NCBI RefSeq assembly: GCF_003428165.1
Contig: NZ_QLIQ01000003.1
Span: 57,042-121,041, forward strand
Length of the DNA: 64,000 nucleotides
Source: Cysteiniphilum litorale
GTDB taxonomy: Bacteria > Pseudomonadota > Gammaproteobacteria > Francisellales > Francisellaceae
Direction: 5' to 3'
The translations under genes were made by a program, and so were the position numbers. The notes beneath the pieces were generated by a model. That model did no database searches. It was given only the letters and a program-made list of their open reading frames with translations, and had not been told where the DNA came from. Shown piece by piece: positions 28,733 through 38,456 of this stretch. How positions within the stretch are numbered: position 1 is the first letter of the stretch; every line of letters begins with the position of its first letter.

Positions 28733-30187
28733 TCACCCTTGAAGTAACGGTTTAAATGCGCAAATAAACTGATGAAACAGCATCATTGTCTGCCTAAAAA
28801 GCACTGGAAACTGTATCTTTTTACTATAGCTATCAAGATTTTTGATTAACTCTAGCCATCCTAACTCACTCGGCAGTTTGCCAAGCTCAAGAACACAATA
28901 TTCAATATAGACCGAAGCGTAAAAATGCTTTAACAATATCATGATCTCGGCAATCGTTATCGGTTTATCTATTAAACTTATCAACGCTTCTAATAATGCA
29001 ATTTCCTTTTTAGTAAAAGCATTAAATTCAGTATGTTGCATCAATTCAATCGCTAATGCATTAGCATCAATACTTTGACTAATAATTAAGATATGCGGAT
29101 AGTGTTTTAACTCAATCTCAATATCATCTGAGTAATTAACCAAAGCTTGCCAACGTGCTTGTTCATTAATACTTTCCTCGCCCATTGCTAAAATATATTC
29201 TCCTTTAAGTTTGAGAATATAATCTGAGCCATCGTTAAAATGCAGATCATAATAGCTTTGTAGCACAGGACTTCCCTCACTATCAAAGATATTGAGCACT
29301 TGATTAATGTAGCTGCTACGCTTTGTGGTTTGTGATAAAGGATAATCAACACGATTACAATCCACTGCAAAGCTTGGTAAATACTCATTATATTTGTTCT
29401 CCAATACAGCGATATTAGTATGTATTAATCTAGTTAACTGATTGATTGGTACTTGATCTAGCAACATACTGGCGTTGGGGAAATGTAAGCTAAATTGCTG
29501 ACAGGATTTAGTATCTTCACCATCTTTAACCATAGAAATATTAAGCCGATTAAGCCACATTGGTCGTTCAAAACATATTCTTACTGCTTCATATTGATGC
29601 AAATTTGTAAATTCAGCATCATATACTTGTGCTATATAAGTTTGCTTTAATTCGGCAATTGATACATAAGGGTGATTCAAGCGCATAAACTCATTGATAT
29701 TAGCAGCATGCGCTGAATACTTAAGATTCTCATCGATTTGTTGCAAATCAGTAATATCTAATGCTAAATACTTAGGAATATCAGCTAGATGCGGGCTTTT
29801 GAATACCAATACCAGCTCATTGCGTTCAATCGCCACTTTATCTAGCACAAAGCTATGAATCTCAATATCGCCTATTGGATGAAGTTGTATAGTTTTTTCC
29901 TTATGCTTTAAACTAAAACCATCCGTTTTATTAAGAGGTAGCGTTTCTTTCACCCCCATAGCTGGCATGATTTTTGTTAAAATACGCAATGGACGATGCT
30001 TGAAAAACCATGGATATGATGCAAGCAAACGCGCCTCTTGCTGTTGTTGCAACTGCTGACTAAAACTCTTGTGTAGCTTAGATTCCATATCGTCAAGCAT
30101 TCCTGAGAGTGCTTTAACCAGCTCAAGCACATGCTCATCAAGCTCGCTGGATAAGCGCTTTATTTCATTATTTCTAGCTAACCCCAT
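28733..30187 (-). CDS. tssF: T6SS baseplate protein TssF / IglH-like
   Basis: A 484-residue baseplate wedge protein. After an N-terminal coiled segment it has ARLLASYPWFFKHRPLRILTKIMPAMG, in the manner of TssF family N-termini, followed by a beta-rich body; length matches Francisella IglH (about 475). Start lies one base after the tssK stop and TssG follows by 3 bp, giving the tssK-tssF-tssG baseplate block. Distant family, so identity is supported by order as much as by sequence. Confidence 0.75.
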   Translation of the reverse strand: MGLARNNEIKRLSSELDEHVLELVKALSGMLDDMESKLHKSFSQQLQQQQEARLLASYPWFFKHRPLRILTKIMPAMGVKETLPLNKTDGFSLKHKEKTIQLHPIGDIEIHSFVLDKVAIERNELVLVFKSPHLADIPKYLALDITDLQQIDENLKYSAHAANINEFMRLNHPYVSIAELKQTYIAQVYDAEFTNLHQYEAVRICFERPMWLNRLNISMVKDGEDTKSCQQFSLHFPNASMLLDQVPINQLTRLIHTNIAVLENKYNEYLPSFAVDCNRVDYPLSQTTKRSSYINQVLNIFDSEGSPVLQSYYDLHFNDGSDYILKLKGEYILAMGEESINEQARWQALVNYSDDIEIELKHYPHILIISQSIDANALAIELMQHTEFNAFTKKEIALLEALISLIDKPITIAEIMILLKHFYASVYIEYCVLELGKLPSELGWLELIKNLDSYSKKIQFPVLFRQTMMLFHQFICAFKPLLQG

Positions 30188-30188
30188 A

Positions 30189-31466
30189 TTACATACTCGC
30201 CTGACTTGCTACATTTTGCTGTTTTTTAGCAAACTTTCTTGGAATATCGATATAGAGATAATAATCAGCCAAATTGTGATGCGGGCTATTGATAAAAACA
30301 CTTAGTTTTTCTTCATTTATTGCAGTCTGCCAATCATGATCTGGCTCTAACTGATAAATCTCACAGTTGAGTTTATTAAAGCTTTGGTCAGCAATTTTTC
30401 CATGATATTTTTTAAGCTTTATTCCAGGCAGATACAACTGCATCATGCGCTTGATACTACTAGAGGGAGCAACAAAAATCTCCTCTGATTTGAAATAAGT
30501 GCTAGCATCCTGTTTACGAATGATTAAATAAATCGCCTCGGCATATTGTGTTTCAGCTGATAAACCACACTCATAAATCATTGCATAATCCGAGCGTGGT
30601 AACATTCGTGTATACGCATTGCCCGTAAGCTTTAAAGAGAACAGTCCTTGAATATGATCAATCAAAGTGCCAAAAGATACCGCAATATTATGTTTATCCA
30701 ACAAAATAACACTTGGTTCTTCAGCGTTTTTAATGAGCCAACTATCAATATATAGCTGATAGAGGGTGTCATATAAGGCAGACAGCGTAACTTTCATTTG
30801 ACCACTTTTGATCTTGGCAAGTAATGTTGCGAGTTGAAAAGTGAGTTTTTTAATCGTTAATAACTGTAAATAAATATGACTTTGCGACACCGGCAAATAA
30901 CTTATCTCACTATTGATAAACTGTAATATTTCATCACATAATTCATTTAGCTTTTTAAGCAAAATTCGCTGCAAAAATTTATCAACAAAATACGTATTTG
31001 CTAAATAATTTGCTGTTAACTGCCATATACGCTGATCATTACGCTTAAGCTCAATTAACTTTATTGACAGCGCAGCATCTGGACATGCGAAAGTACCGAG
31101 CTCAGGCATCAGTTGCATCACCTGAAATGGTGCATCTTTTCCCAGTGTTTGTTCAATATGCTTAAAGTTAACATGCACTGCTAAATCTGACTCACTGTCA
31201 TAGTGATTTAAATCCAGTAGATTCAGTCGATTGTGCATATCGCTATAATATTGAATATTACCTTCTGCATCAATAAAACTGATATGCGTTAATTTAAGCT
31301 TTGCTTCAGCCCAATACTGCTGATCAAAATCAATTGATACAATACACGGCACTGATTCAGCATATATCAAACTCAATGCTTCTGTACGGATGTTTTGTGC
31401 GATCTTATCCTGCTCAATAAATAACTCATCTGAAAGAATAAGACCATTATGCCATTTAATTTTCAT
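30189..31466 (-). CDS. tssK: T6SS baseplate protein TssK / IglD-like
   Basis: A 425-residue protein opening MKIKWHNGLILSDELFIEQDK, which follows the TssK N-terminal plan (V-x-W-x-x-G-L-x-L-x-x-x-x-F-x-x-Q-D). TssK is the trimeric connector between baseplate wedges and the membrane complex; Francisella's version is IglD. The ATG at 31466 is chosen for spacing to AAGGGAG. Its first bases overlap the end of the propeller gene upstream, and tssF follows directly. Confidence 0.82.
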   Translation of the reverse strand: MKIKWHNGLILSDELFIEQDKIAQNIRTEALSLIYAESVPCIVSIDFDQQYWAEAKLKLTHISFIDAEGNIQYYSDMHNRLNLLDLNHYDSESDLAVHVNFKHIEQTLGKDAPFQVMQLMPELGTFACPDAALSIKLIELKRNDQRIWQLTANYLANTYFVDKFLQRILLKKLNELCDEILQFINSEISYLPVSQSHIYLQLLTIKKLTFQLATLLAKIKSGQMKVTLSALYDTLYQLYIDSWLIKNAEEPSVILLDKHNIAVSFGTLIDHIQGLFSLKLTGNAYTRMLPRSDYAMIYECGLSAETQYAEAIYLIIRKQDASTYFKSEEIFVAPSSSIKRMMQLYLPGIKLKKYHGKIADQSFNKLNCEIYQLEPDHDWQTAINEEKLSVFINSPHHNLADYYLYIDIPRKFAKKQQNVASQASM

Positions 31467-33018
31467 CATACTCCCTTAACTTAAGTGTTGATGACCAAAC
31501 ATAGAAGTTGCCAAGTGCGTCACAAGCCACAATATCACCAAGTGGCGAAATAATAACTTTTAGCTTCCGACTACATTGCAGTTGGTATAGCTTTGTTAAA
31601 ACAACATTTTCATTTTCATTTTTATTTTTATTAATCTTTAAAATCCCTAAGTTTTTATTGCCATATAGAATGACAATACGTCCATCAGGTAATAGTTTTA
31701 ACATATCTACTCTATAATCACCTATGTCATATATTTGACGTCTTTTTGTGAATCGATTATTGACACCCTGAAAATGATTGTTTTCAGACCATAAAAATAT
31801 CTTGCCATACTTATTACCGGCAATAATTGAGCCATCATGCAATTGACATATTGCTGTATAACCTACTAGTCCTTGGTCATCTGTACTATTAATCTCATCA
31901 AGATTGCTAAGATCAACAATAAATAAACTAGGTTCCTCTTCTGTAACAAAAGCTACACTTCCATTATTTAGACGTACAAACTCTACAATACTTGATGTTA
32001 ATTGTTCTACTGAGATCGTCAATTTATCGTCGCGAAGAACGGTAATTCGATTGTCACATGTTTCGAGTAGTACGGTATTATTTGCTACCGGCAAAAAGAT
32101 TGTGCATAAAGTATCATACTCAACTAAATTTATTATCTTAAAAGTATCATTTGCTTGATTTAACACAAAGATAATCTCTCCTAGGGTATTGGTTCCGATA
32201 ATCGCTCGGTGATTACTCCACACACCTTCGACTATCTCACCAAGCCCTAGATTAAAGGGGTCATGAACATCTTCAGGATCAGACGTTAAAATTATGCTGT
32301 CCTGAAAGGTACACCTACTATCCTTTAACAACCAAAAATCAATCTTATTTGAATTACTTGTCATCAACTGACCATTAGCACAAATTGCAAGACTTTCAAA
32401 AGATCTATATTCTCTTGTTACTTGTGGATGATCACTATAAATGTGAGTTAAATCTTTATTCAACATTATATGAGGCAAAGCTCGGTATGTTGCTTGACAT
32501 GACAGTTTGAATTCCAACCAATCATCTGTAGTCAAATAATCTATCAATATCCGTAAAAAGCTTGGATGCATACTAATACCCTTTAGCTGAATTTGTTGAA
32601 AATTCATTCTAGATATTGATGCGTTTTGTAAAAGTTGATTATCATAACATCCAATACTTTTTACCATCGGTCGACTTAGATAATAACGCACTATCAAGGT
32701 TTTAATTTTACCATGAATATCATTAAGACTATTGGATGAGCTTAACCACTCTGGCTTATACCATGGATATTGAAGCGTGTTATCATTTGCATGGACACGC
32801 AACCAGTCTATCAATTCTAGCAACTGCACAAAATGATCTGGTTGATCGAAATTATCACGAAGGCTAGCCAGCGAAATTCTAAGTTCTAAAGCATGTTTCT
32901 CCTTAGCTTTATAGTACTCTTTATCTAGAAATTTAAACGATGGCTGATAAGCTTCAAGCATTCTCACCAATGCCTCAAGCATGTTTGCCCAATAAACATC
33001 AAACTCATTATCTGTCAT
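31456..33018 (-). CDS. F-box-like / seven-bladed propeller protein, paralog C
   Basis: A 520-residue protein in three parts. Residues 1-120 are helical and begin MTDNEFDVYWANMLEAL. Residues 152-186 (LRILIDYLTTDDWLEFKLSC and onward) fit the F-box helix pattern (L-x-x-L-x-x-Y-L-x-x-x-D). Residues 205-515 contain seven strand-turn-strand units such as LHDGSIIAGNKYGKIFLWS and ISPLGDIVACDALGNFYVWS, as expected for a seven-bladed WD-type propeller. This is the F-box-WD order of eukaryotic SCF receptors. It is in the T6SS operon, overlapping tssK by 11 bp. Secretion and Skp1 binding are inference; a structural adaptor role is the main alternative. Confidence 0.7.
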   Translation of the reverse strand: MTDNEFDVYWANMLEALVRMLEAYQPSFKFLDKEYYKAKEKHALELRISLASLRDNFDQPDHFVQLLELIDWLRVHANDNTLQYPWYKPEWLSSSNSLNDIHGKIKTLIVRYYLSRPMVKSIGCYDNQLLQNASISRMNFQQIQLKGISMHPSFLRILIDYLTTDDWLEFKLSCQATYRALPHIMLNKDLTHIYSDHPQVTREYRSFESLAICANGQLMTSNSNKIDFWLLKDSRCTFQDSIILTSDPEDVHDPFNLGLGEIVEGVWSNHRAIIGTNTLGEIIFVLNQANDTFKIINLVEYDTLCTIFLPVANNTVLLETCDNRITVLRDDKLTISVEQLTSSIVEFVRLNNGSVAFVTEEEPSLFIVDLSNLDEINSTDDQGLVGYTAICQLHDGSIIAGNKYGKIFLWSENNHFQGVNNRFTKRRQIYDIGDYRVDMLKLLPDGRIVILYGNKNLGILKINKNKNENENVVLTKLYQLQCSRKLKVIISPLGDIVACDALGNFYVWSSTLKLREYDEN

Positions 33019-33060
33019 ATTTATACTCTTACGCCTCGATATTTAAACCATTTTTTACAT

Positions 33061-34710
33061 TTAGTCAGCATGATAAGAGTCTATACTTTCACTAAATAAA
33101 ACTTTCCATACTCTAATAAAAGCTGTAGGAAAATTACTATCTTCCTCATCACTATCTTGATCATATGCCATTTCTGAATACTTACGAAATCCGCTAATCA
33201 CAATATAGCCAGATGAAGTTATTGCTATAGAAACCCTACTACATATGGATTTTTCCTCATAATAGTGCTTTTGAAGCAAAGGCTTTTGGCGATTTGAAAA
33301 GTTTAAAATATTCAAACAATTACCATCCTCATAGCACCAAGCAACACAGCTAGGTGTTATCCAATCAATACTGATCTGTACATTTTTTGTTGGAGGATTG
33401 ATTTTATAGATACAGCTGCAAGTATATTTATTACTACGCTCGCGACACCACAAATCAACACTACCTTGACTGGTTATGGCAATCAAATCACCACTATCTG
33501 ATGCAGTAACAACAATATAGTATTGTTGAGGAGCCCCTATTGGATATAGCCCGATACGCTCTTTTGGCTTTTCTAGATTATAAACCGATATACAGCGCTT
33601 ATTTCGATCAACAATAGCAAATGTATGTTCATTAATACGCGTAATATATGGATAAAGTCTGGCTATATTTATTTCCAAGACACTAAACTCGCCTTCCTTC
33701 CATAATCCAATACGTCCCCTATCTAGAATCATCAAAACACAGCGATCTGCCATAGGCAAAATATCACAAACGAATTGATTCTGTAGAGCACATAATAACT
33801 TAATATCTGATTTTTGCTCTCGCGGATCTATGCTAACAAGATAAGAAAACCCTAGATCATTATCAATGCTCAACAAGGCAATCAGCCTAATCTCCCCATC
33901 AACTACACCTTGCTTTATATGTGAAATACGAGCTTTATCTAAAATTTTTTTCTCCAAAAAAATCTCTCTACACGAGCCTATGTTAGATAAGTTCTCAGAA
34001 TAAGGTCTGTAATTACATATATTAGAGTTCTTATCTCCTATACCTACGACATAGTTTAGATATATGGCAATCTCATGTTCAGGAATGAATTCTCGATACG
34101 AGTGACTTACATGTATTTTAGTATTTTTCACCATTGGTATGTAAGGAATTGACTCAAAATAGCTCTTTCTATTTAAATGACGTAGATTTTGATAATCTTC
34201 CAAGTTCATATATGGAAGTAAATACTCACGCACTATATTAGCATCACCACTAATCTTACCTAGCTCTAATCTATTAATTGGTATCGTTTTGCAATAATCT
34301 TGATAGCTATAGATAGTGTTACTTGAAGCGTTACTTGAGAAGTTCCTTATAATTAAAAACTTTAGTGAAACATATTCTTCACTCATACGCTTTTTAATCG
34401 TGCGAGCATTATCCTTCAAATGTGCATACCCAGTAGTAACCCTGTCTATAAAGTAATAAGGATAGACATGCAATAGTTCTATCATTTGCTTAACCTCTGG
34501 ATAACCCCAAAAATTTTTATCCTTACTCTTAATGGCATTTAAACAAGTAATAATTTCTCCAGACCTTGATAAATCATCCGCAATTGAACCAGATTTATCT
34601 TTCAAGTTTATGTTATCGAATATGCTCTTAAGATCATTGTGTAAGGTAGTCAGACAAGACACAAGATCACTAAAGCTTTCATAAAAAAAAGTAAATGCAT
34701 ATTGATTCAT
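33061..34710 (-). CDS. F-box-like / propeller protein, paralog B
   Basis: A 549-residue paralog of its two neighbours, the most diverged of the three. The ATG at 34710 overlaps the previous stop by 4 bp (ATGA) and has GGGGAG upstream, so an earlier in-frame start at 34743 is rejected. A helical N-terminus begins MNQYAFTFFYESFSDLV; the F-box-like segment is at about 160-192 (REYLLPYMNLEDYQNLRHLN); a beta-propeller follows from about 200, with blades such as ASDSGDLIAITSQGSVDLWC and ITSSGYIVISGFRKYSEM. The tail is acidic (DQDSDEEDSN). No signal peptide. Probably co-translated with paralog A. Confidence 0.66.
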   Translation of the reverse strand: MNQYAFTFFYESFSDLVSCLTTLHNDLKSIFDNINLKDKSGSIADDLSRSGEIITCLNAIKSKDKNFWGYPEVKQMIELLHVYPYYFIDRVTTGYAHLKDNARTIKKRMSEEYVSLKFLIIRNFSSNASSNTIYSYQDYCKTIPINRLELGKISGDANIVREYLLPYMNLEDYQNLRHLNRKSYFESIPYIPMVKNTKIHVSHSYREFIPEHEIAIYLNYVVGIGDKNSNICNYRPYSENLSNIGSCREIFLEKKILDKARISHIKQGVVDGEIRLIALLSIDNDLGFSYLVSIDPREQKSDIKLLCALQNQFVCDILPMADRCVLMILDRGRIGLWKEGEFSVLEINIARLYPYITRINEHTFAIVDRNKRCISVYNLEKPKERIGLYPIGAPQQYYIVVTASDSGDLIAITSQGSVDLWCRERSNKYTCSCIYKINPPTKNVQISIDWITPSCVAWCYEDGNCLNILNFSNRQKPLLQKHYYEEKSICSRVSIAITSSGYIVISGFRKYSEMAYDQDSDEEDSNFPTAFIRVWKVLFSESIDSYHAD

Positions 34711-36197
34711 ATAGCTCCCCCATGCTTTAGGGATAATAACCATACTTTAAATACGCCATCATTAGTACATACGATAATATCACCAACCGGAGAAACAATA
34801 AGCTCAAAACAGTCACTACAAAGATACATCCAGTCATCTTTATTGCTGAGTGACAAAATTTTGATTTTTGTCCACGCGTACTGAGCTACAATTCTGCCAT
34901 TAGGTAGTTCAATTATTTTCCTCACATGTGATTCTACGCTTTGTATCTTATCAACCCTATCCTCTTTATTCGATGATGGTTTCCACAAACTTATCGTCCC
35001 CTTATCGCTGCCAATGACTATATTGCCATTTCTTAACACACAAATTGCAGTAGGGTACTCCTGATCTTCTATATAACCTATTGAGATAGGATTATTAAGA
35101 TCATCAAGTCTGCAAAGATATAAATTAGCATCATCAAGAAGACTAAATACTATTCTTTCAACATCTAGTCGCGCAATCTCCATAATCATACTATTAAGCG
35201 GCTCACCAAGCCGCATCTCTTTCTGATTATTAATTATAGTGACAACACCAACCTGATGAGTATTGGTTGTTACAACGAGCATATTGTTTGTAATGGGTAA
35301 AAATGCATCATACGATAAATCATTTGTCAATCTACCAATTATTATGACTCTCCCATTTTGCTCCAAACTGAAAATTTTAGATCGCCCATTTGTATTGCCA
35401 ATCATAATAAATCGATCACCCCAAACAGCCTGTTTCATATGTTGAACACTGGTAACTTCAGGAATTTCTATTGTCTTTTCTAAAGAAATATATCCTTTCC
35501 TGCTTAATGAAAAAATAAAGATTTTATTCCAGTGGTGCCCTATAAACTTGCCATCATGGCGCATGCTAAATCCATGTGCAACAGGAACAAACCTATTAGC
35601 AAAATAACACGAATATCTGTGAGTTGCAAAAAAACCAATATATTTATCTTTAACACTTAGTAAATAAGGTAATTTATAAAAAGTTCCTTTGCATAATTTT
35701 CTAAATTCACCATAATTATTGATTGTAAAATAACTAATTAATACCCTTATTGCACCAGCATGCATAGTCGCTTTGCTAAAAACCATAGTGTCTGATGTCG
35801 ATAGAAATGCTCTATTCAAAGCTATTTGCAAACTATCATTATTTAGCATTAATTCGCGAGAAATATACGGAATGATTACATGCTTAATTTCATTGTGCAA
35901 TTTATTGAGATTACTAGAATATCCCAAGTAATTAGCAATAGTATTTGAATTTGCTAATGCCTCATTATTTATGTTGACTCGTAAAAAATCCACCAGCTCT
36001 AATAAATGACTAATGCTATACTCGCCATCCCTATCACCCTTGACATTATTAAGCTTATCTTTTAAGGCAAGAGCATATGACATTTTACATTGATACAGAT
36101 TTTCACTTCGTTTGCTGCTTGGTTTATATTCCATAAGCATTTTTATAAATTGCTCAAGCATATAGGTGAACCACATATTAAATTCATAGTCTGTCAT
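34707..36197 (-). CDS. F-box-like / seven-bladed propeller protein, paralog A
   Basis: A 496-residue paralog closest to paralog C: both begin MTD.EF and share LLEL.DFLRV.-type helices near residue 65. The F-box-like segment is at 148-180 (IRVLISYFTINNYGEFRKLC). Seven propeller-like units follow, including LRNGNIVIGSDKGTISLWKP, LPNGRIVAQYAWTKIKILSL and VSPVGDIIVCTNDGVFKVWL. AAGGG precedes the ATG. First of the three in transcription order, 10 bp after the orphan with repeats. Tandem duplication followed by divergence is the simplest history. Confidence 0.68.
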   Translation of the reverse strand: MTDYEFNMWFTYMLEQFIKMLMEYKPSSKRSENLYQCKMSYALALKDKLNNVKGDRDGEYSISHLLELVDFLRVNINNEALANSNTIANYLGYSSNLNKLHNEIKHVIIPYISRELMLNNDSLQIALNRAFLSTSDTMVFSKATMHAGAIRVLISYFTINNYGEFRKLCKGTFYKLPYLLSVKDKYIGFFATHRYSCYFANRFVPVAHGFSMRHDGKFIGHHWNKIFIFSLSRKGYISLEKTIEIPEVTSVQHMKQAVWGDRFIMIGNTNGRSKIFSLEQNGRVIIIGRLTNDLSYDAFLPITNNMLVVTTNTHQVGVVTIINNQKEMRLGEPLNSMIMEIARLDVERIVFSLLDDANLYLCRLDDLNNPISIGYIEDQEYPTAICVLRNGNIVIGSDKGTISLWKPSSNKEDRVDKIQSVESHVRKIIELPNGRIVAQYAWTKIKILSLSNKDDWMYLCSDCFELIVSPVGDIIVCTNDGVFKVWLLSLKHGGAI

Positions 36198-36207
36198 ATC
36201 TAATCCC

Positions 36208-37170
36208 TTATTTTTTAAATGCTGTGAATGAGCTTTTAGATCTCTTTTGATCTGATATTCTTCTTTCTCTTGCGTATTTATAAGGATCCTGCAGTGCCAA
36301 ATATTGAGGATTTAAAATAACAACAAAAAATGGCTTATATACATTTTGCCCAAGTTTTAAAACGGTGCATTCGCTAAATGCATATTCCTGGTTAACTGCA
36401 TAGGCTCGAAAAACATTATTGCTCAAATTAAATGAACTCACTGCCTGCAAACAACAGTTTACTGCATTATTATATTTCTCTGAGCTTTTCCGGTTGTCAA
36501 GTCTACTGCCTGAAATAATAGCGCATGAATAGTTGTTAAGAGGGTTAAGTTTATTAGCAATATCACTTAAAAACGTTAGGATTGGTTGCATTCCTCTCGT
36601 TCCCAACCCACCACAGGTCTCATTAGTATCGTTGTTGTAATATGACACACATGAGCATAGGACGCCACGCGCCAAGATAAGGTCATTACCTGCCATTAAA
36701 TCTTTCTGTATTTCTTGATTATCAACTGTTCTATATTCTCGACGAATATTAAACATTTTTTGCGGCAAATGTGAAGACATCATATGATTTATATACAATT
36801 CATTCACTAATTTACAATCTTCTTTGGCATCATCTTGTGGATCAACAAATCGTTTCTGTAAGGGTATCACATATTTTTCATACCTTTCATTCACTAATTT
36901 AAAATATTCTTTAGCATCCTCTTGTGGATTAATAAATCTCTCCCAAGAACATTGAGTTATCCTATATGAATAATATTTATCTAGTAATTGTTCAAGTTCA
37001 ACCGCTATTGATTGATCTAAACCTGGTATTTTCTTTAACTCTTGATTCACATGACAGGTATCAGATAAGCAGCAAATATTCTGGTAATCATTATTTATAC
37101 AAACTTCATTAACCATGTGCTTATGATTTTTCAGGTCATATATCAATGCATAAGGGTTTATAAAACGCAT
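36208..37170 (-). CDS. Orphan T6SS-operon protein with internal repeat
   Basis: A 320-residue Cys-rich protein of unknown family. A repeat of about 24 residues is visible at 78-101 and 107-130 (RFINPQEDAKEYFKLVNERY / RFVDPQDDAKEDCKLVNELY), and the N-terminus starts with a related RFINP. The C-terminal half has ARGVLCSCVSYY (Cys172, Cys174), a GGLGTRG turn, a helix and the strand YSCAIISGSR. That run loosely recalls CheD-type deamidases, but the expected His is absent. It ends in a basic tail (RERRISDQKRSK). It lies between the tssA-like gene and the propeller genes, so it is a candidate cargo or adaptor. Confidence 0.6.
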   Translation of the reverse strand: MRFINPYALIYDLKNHKHMVNEVCINNDYQNICCLSDTCHVNQELKKIPGLDQSIAVELEQLLDKYYSYRITQCSWERFINPQEDAKEYFKLVNERYEKYVIPLQKRFVDPQDDAKEDCKLVNELYINHMMSSHLPQKMFNIRREYRTVDNQEIQKDLMAGNDLILARGVLCSCVSYYNNDTNETCGGLGTRGMQPILTFLSDIANKLNPLNNYSCAIISGSRLDNRKSSEKYNNAVNCCLQAVSSFNLSNNVFRAYAVNQEYAFSECTVLKLGQNVYKPFFVVILNPQYLALQDPYKYARERRISDQKRSKSSFTAFKK

Positions 37171-37190
37171 TATTTATTTTCCTTTTATTA

Positions 37191-38297
37191 CTAGCGATAG
37201 CGACTAAGACTATTTTCAGATTCAAAATTATCATACTGATCAAAGCTATGCTGATCACTATCTGCTAACTTATGCTGCATATCATGCTCCCCATCAAAAC
37301 GATTGTTATTTTGTGTAGAAATCTCTCGTTTTTGTATCTTCTCAAGCTTATATTGATCAAACTTATGCGGAATAAGTCTTAATCGCGTATTCAATACCTG
37401 CCATTGCGTACTATCTCGATATTGATCAATGCAATCACTAATCTCCTGCAATTTCTCACCATCAAGATGCTCATACAATGTAACAAAGCATTCAGGGAAG
37501 TATTCCATCGGATCAAACTGCTCAAGCTTTTGTTGTAAATCGGCATAGACAACGGCAGATTCTAATATCTTTTCATTTTTAAGTAACTTGACCAATAAAC
37601 TAATGCGTTCAGTCAGTTGATACCATTTACTATTGACCTTTCCATGTACATCAAATGGCAAGCCTTGCAGCTGATTGGTTAAGGCATCCTTTACGGTTTC
37701 TTCCGTGGCTTCAGATTCTATAACTAACGAACGGCTAATCTCGTCCTTCATTAGCATTGCTACCGCCTTTTCTTTCTCTGCAATCACTTTGATCTTTGCC
37801 ACTTTATCCAAGCATTGACTCAAATCTTCGTTTATCTTAGTTTTGAGTGTTTCAGGCAATCGCGCATGAAACATCTGCGCATGTTCACTAAGCACTGTAA
37901 CTAACTGTGCTTTTTCATTTTCTAATAGTTTTTTTATCTCTCGAGTAACAAGTTCCTTAAGTTGGCTATAAAACCATCTTAATGACGCAAATAATTGTTT
38001 TGAAAATAGTGCATTGTCATTGCCTGCCAAATGTTCATTTTCCCCAAAATATTCACCATAGGTTTTAATCACTTCAAGCACTGTGGTTATATTTTTTTTT
38101 GCAGTGTCTATCTCACTATAAAATAGATAAAACCAAAGCATGGGGTCAAGTATGCGCTCTGATTCAAAACACTCCATACAAAAATGCGCAAGTGCTTCAT
38201 ACTCTCCTGCTTCAACCATTGCTGATGCTCGTGATTTTAATAAAACATCGACACTACCACTTTCAAATTCAATAGATTTTAATTGATCAATTAACAT
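37191..38297 (-). CDS. tssA: TssA-like / IglI-like T6SS protein
   Basis: A 368-residue mostly helical protein. The segment around 222-275 (LTERISLLVKLLKNEKILES, then FDPMEYFPECFVTLYEHL) fits the C-terminal helical domain of TssA/ImpA/VasJ proteins, which cap or guide sheath assembly. The length and place in the operon also suit Francisella IglI. The ATG at 38297 is chosen because AAGGAAG is six bases upstream; an ATG at 38303 overlaps that site. The hydrophilic tail of about 60 residues (Gln, Asp, Asn, His) looks disordered. Assignment is tentative. Confidence 0.5.
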   Translation of the reverse strand: MLIDQLKSIEFESGSVDVLLKSRASAMVEAGEYEALAHFCMECFESERILDPMLWFYLFYSEIDTAKKNITTVLEVIKTYGEYFGENEHLAGNDNALFSKQLFASLRWFYSQLKELVTREIKKLLENEKAQLVTVLSEHAQMFHARLPETLKTKINEDLSQCLDKVAKIKVIAEKEKAVAMLMKDEISRSLVIESEATEETVKDALTNQLQGLPFDVHGKVNSKWYQLTERISLLVKLLKNEKILESAVVYADLQQKLEQFDPMEYFPECFVTLYEHLDGEKLQEISDCIDQYRDSTQWQVLNTRLRLIPHKFDQYKLEKIQKREISTQNNNRFDGEHDMQHKLADSDQHSFDQYDNFESENSLSRYR

Positions 38298-38324
38298 AAT
38301 CATCTTCCTTTTTTATCACACTAA

Positions 38325-38446
38325 GTACCTAAACAATAGTTTTTTGGTAATAATGGATATTCGGGTCAAGCCCGAATATGACGATGCGTGGTCATTCTCG
38401 GACTTGATCCGAGAATCCAAAAAATACCTGATAATATTTGCATAGG
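38325..38446. repeat. Dispersed palindromic repeat, family 2 copy inside the T6SS operon
   Basis: About 122 bp beginning GTACCTAAACAATAG and ending TTGCATAGG, with strong hairpins ATATTCGGGT-CAA-GCCCGAATAT and ATTCTCGGA-CTTGA-TCCGAGAAT. It fills the gap between vgrG and the tssA-like gene, so the operon message would carry both hairpins. Confidence 0.92.
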
Positions 38447-38456
38447 CAATTATGTT

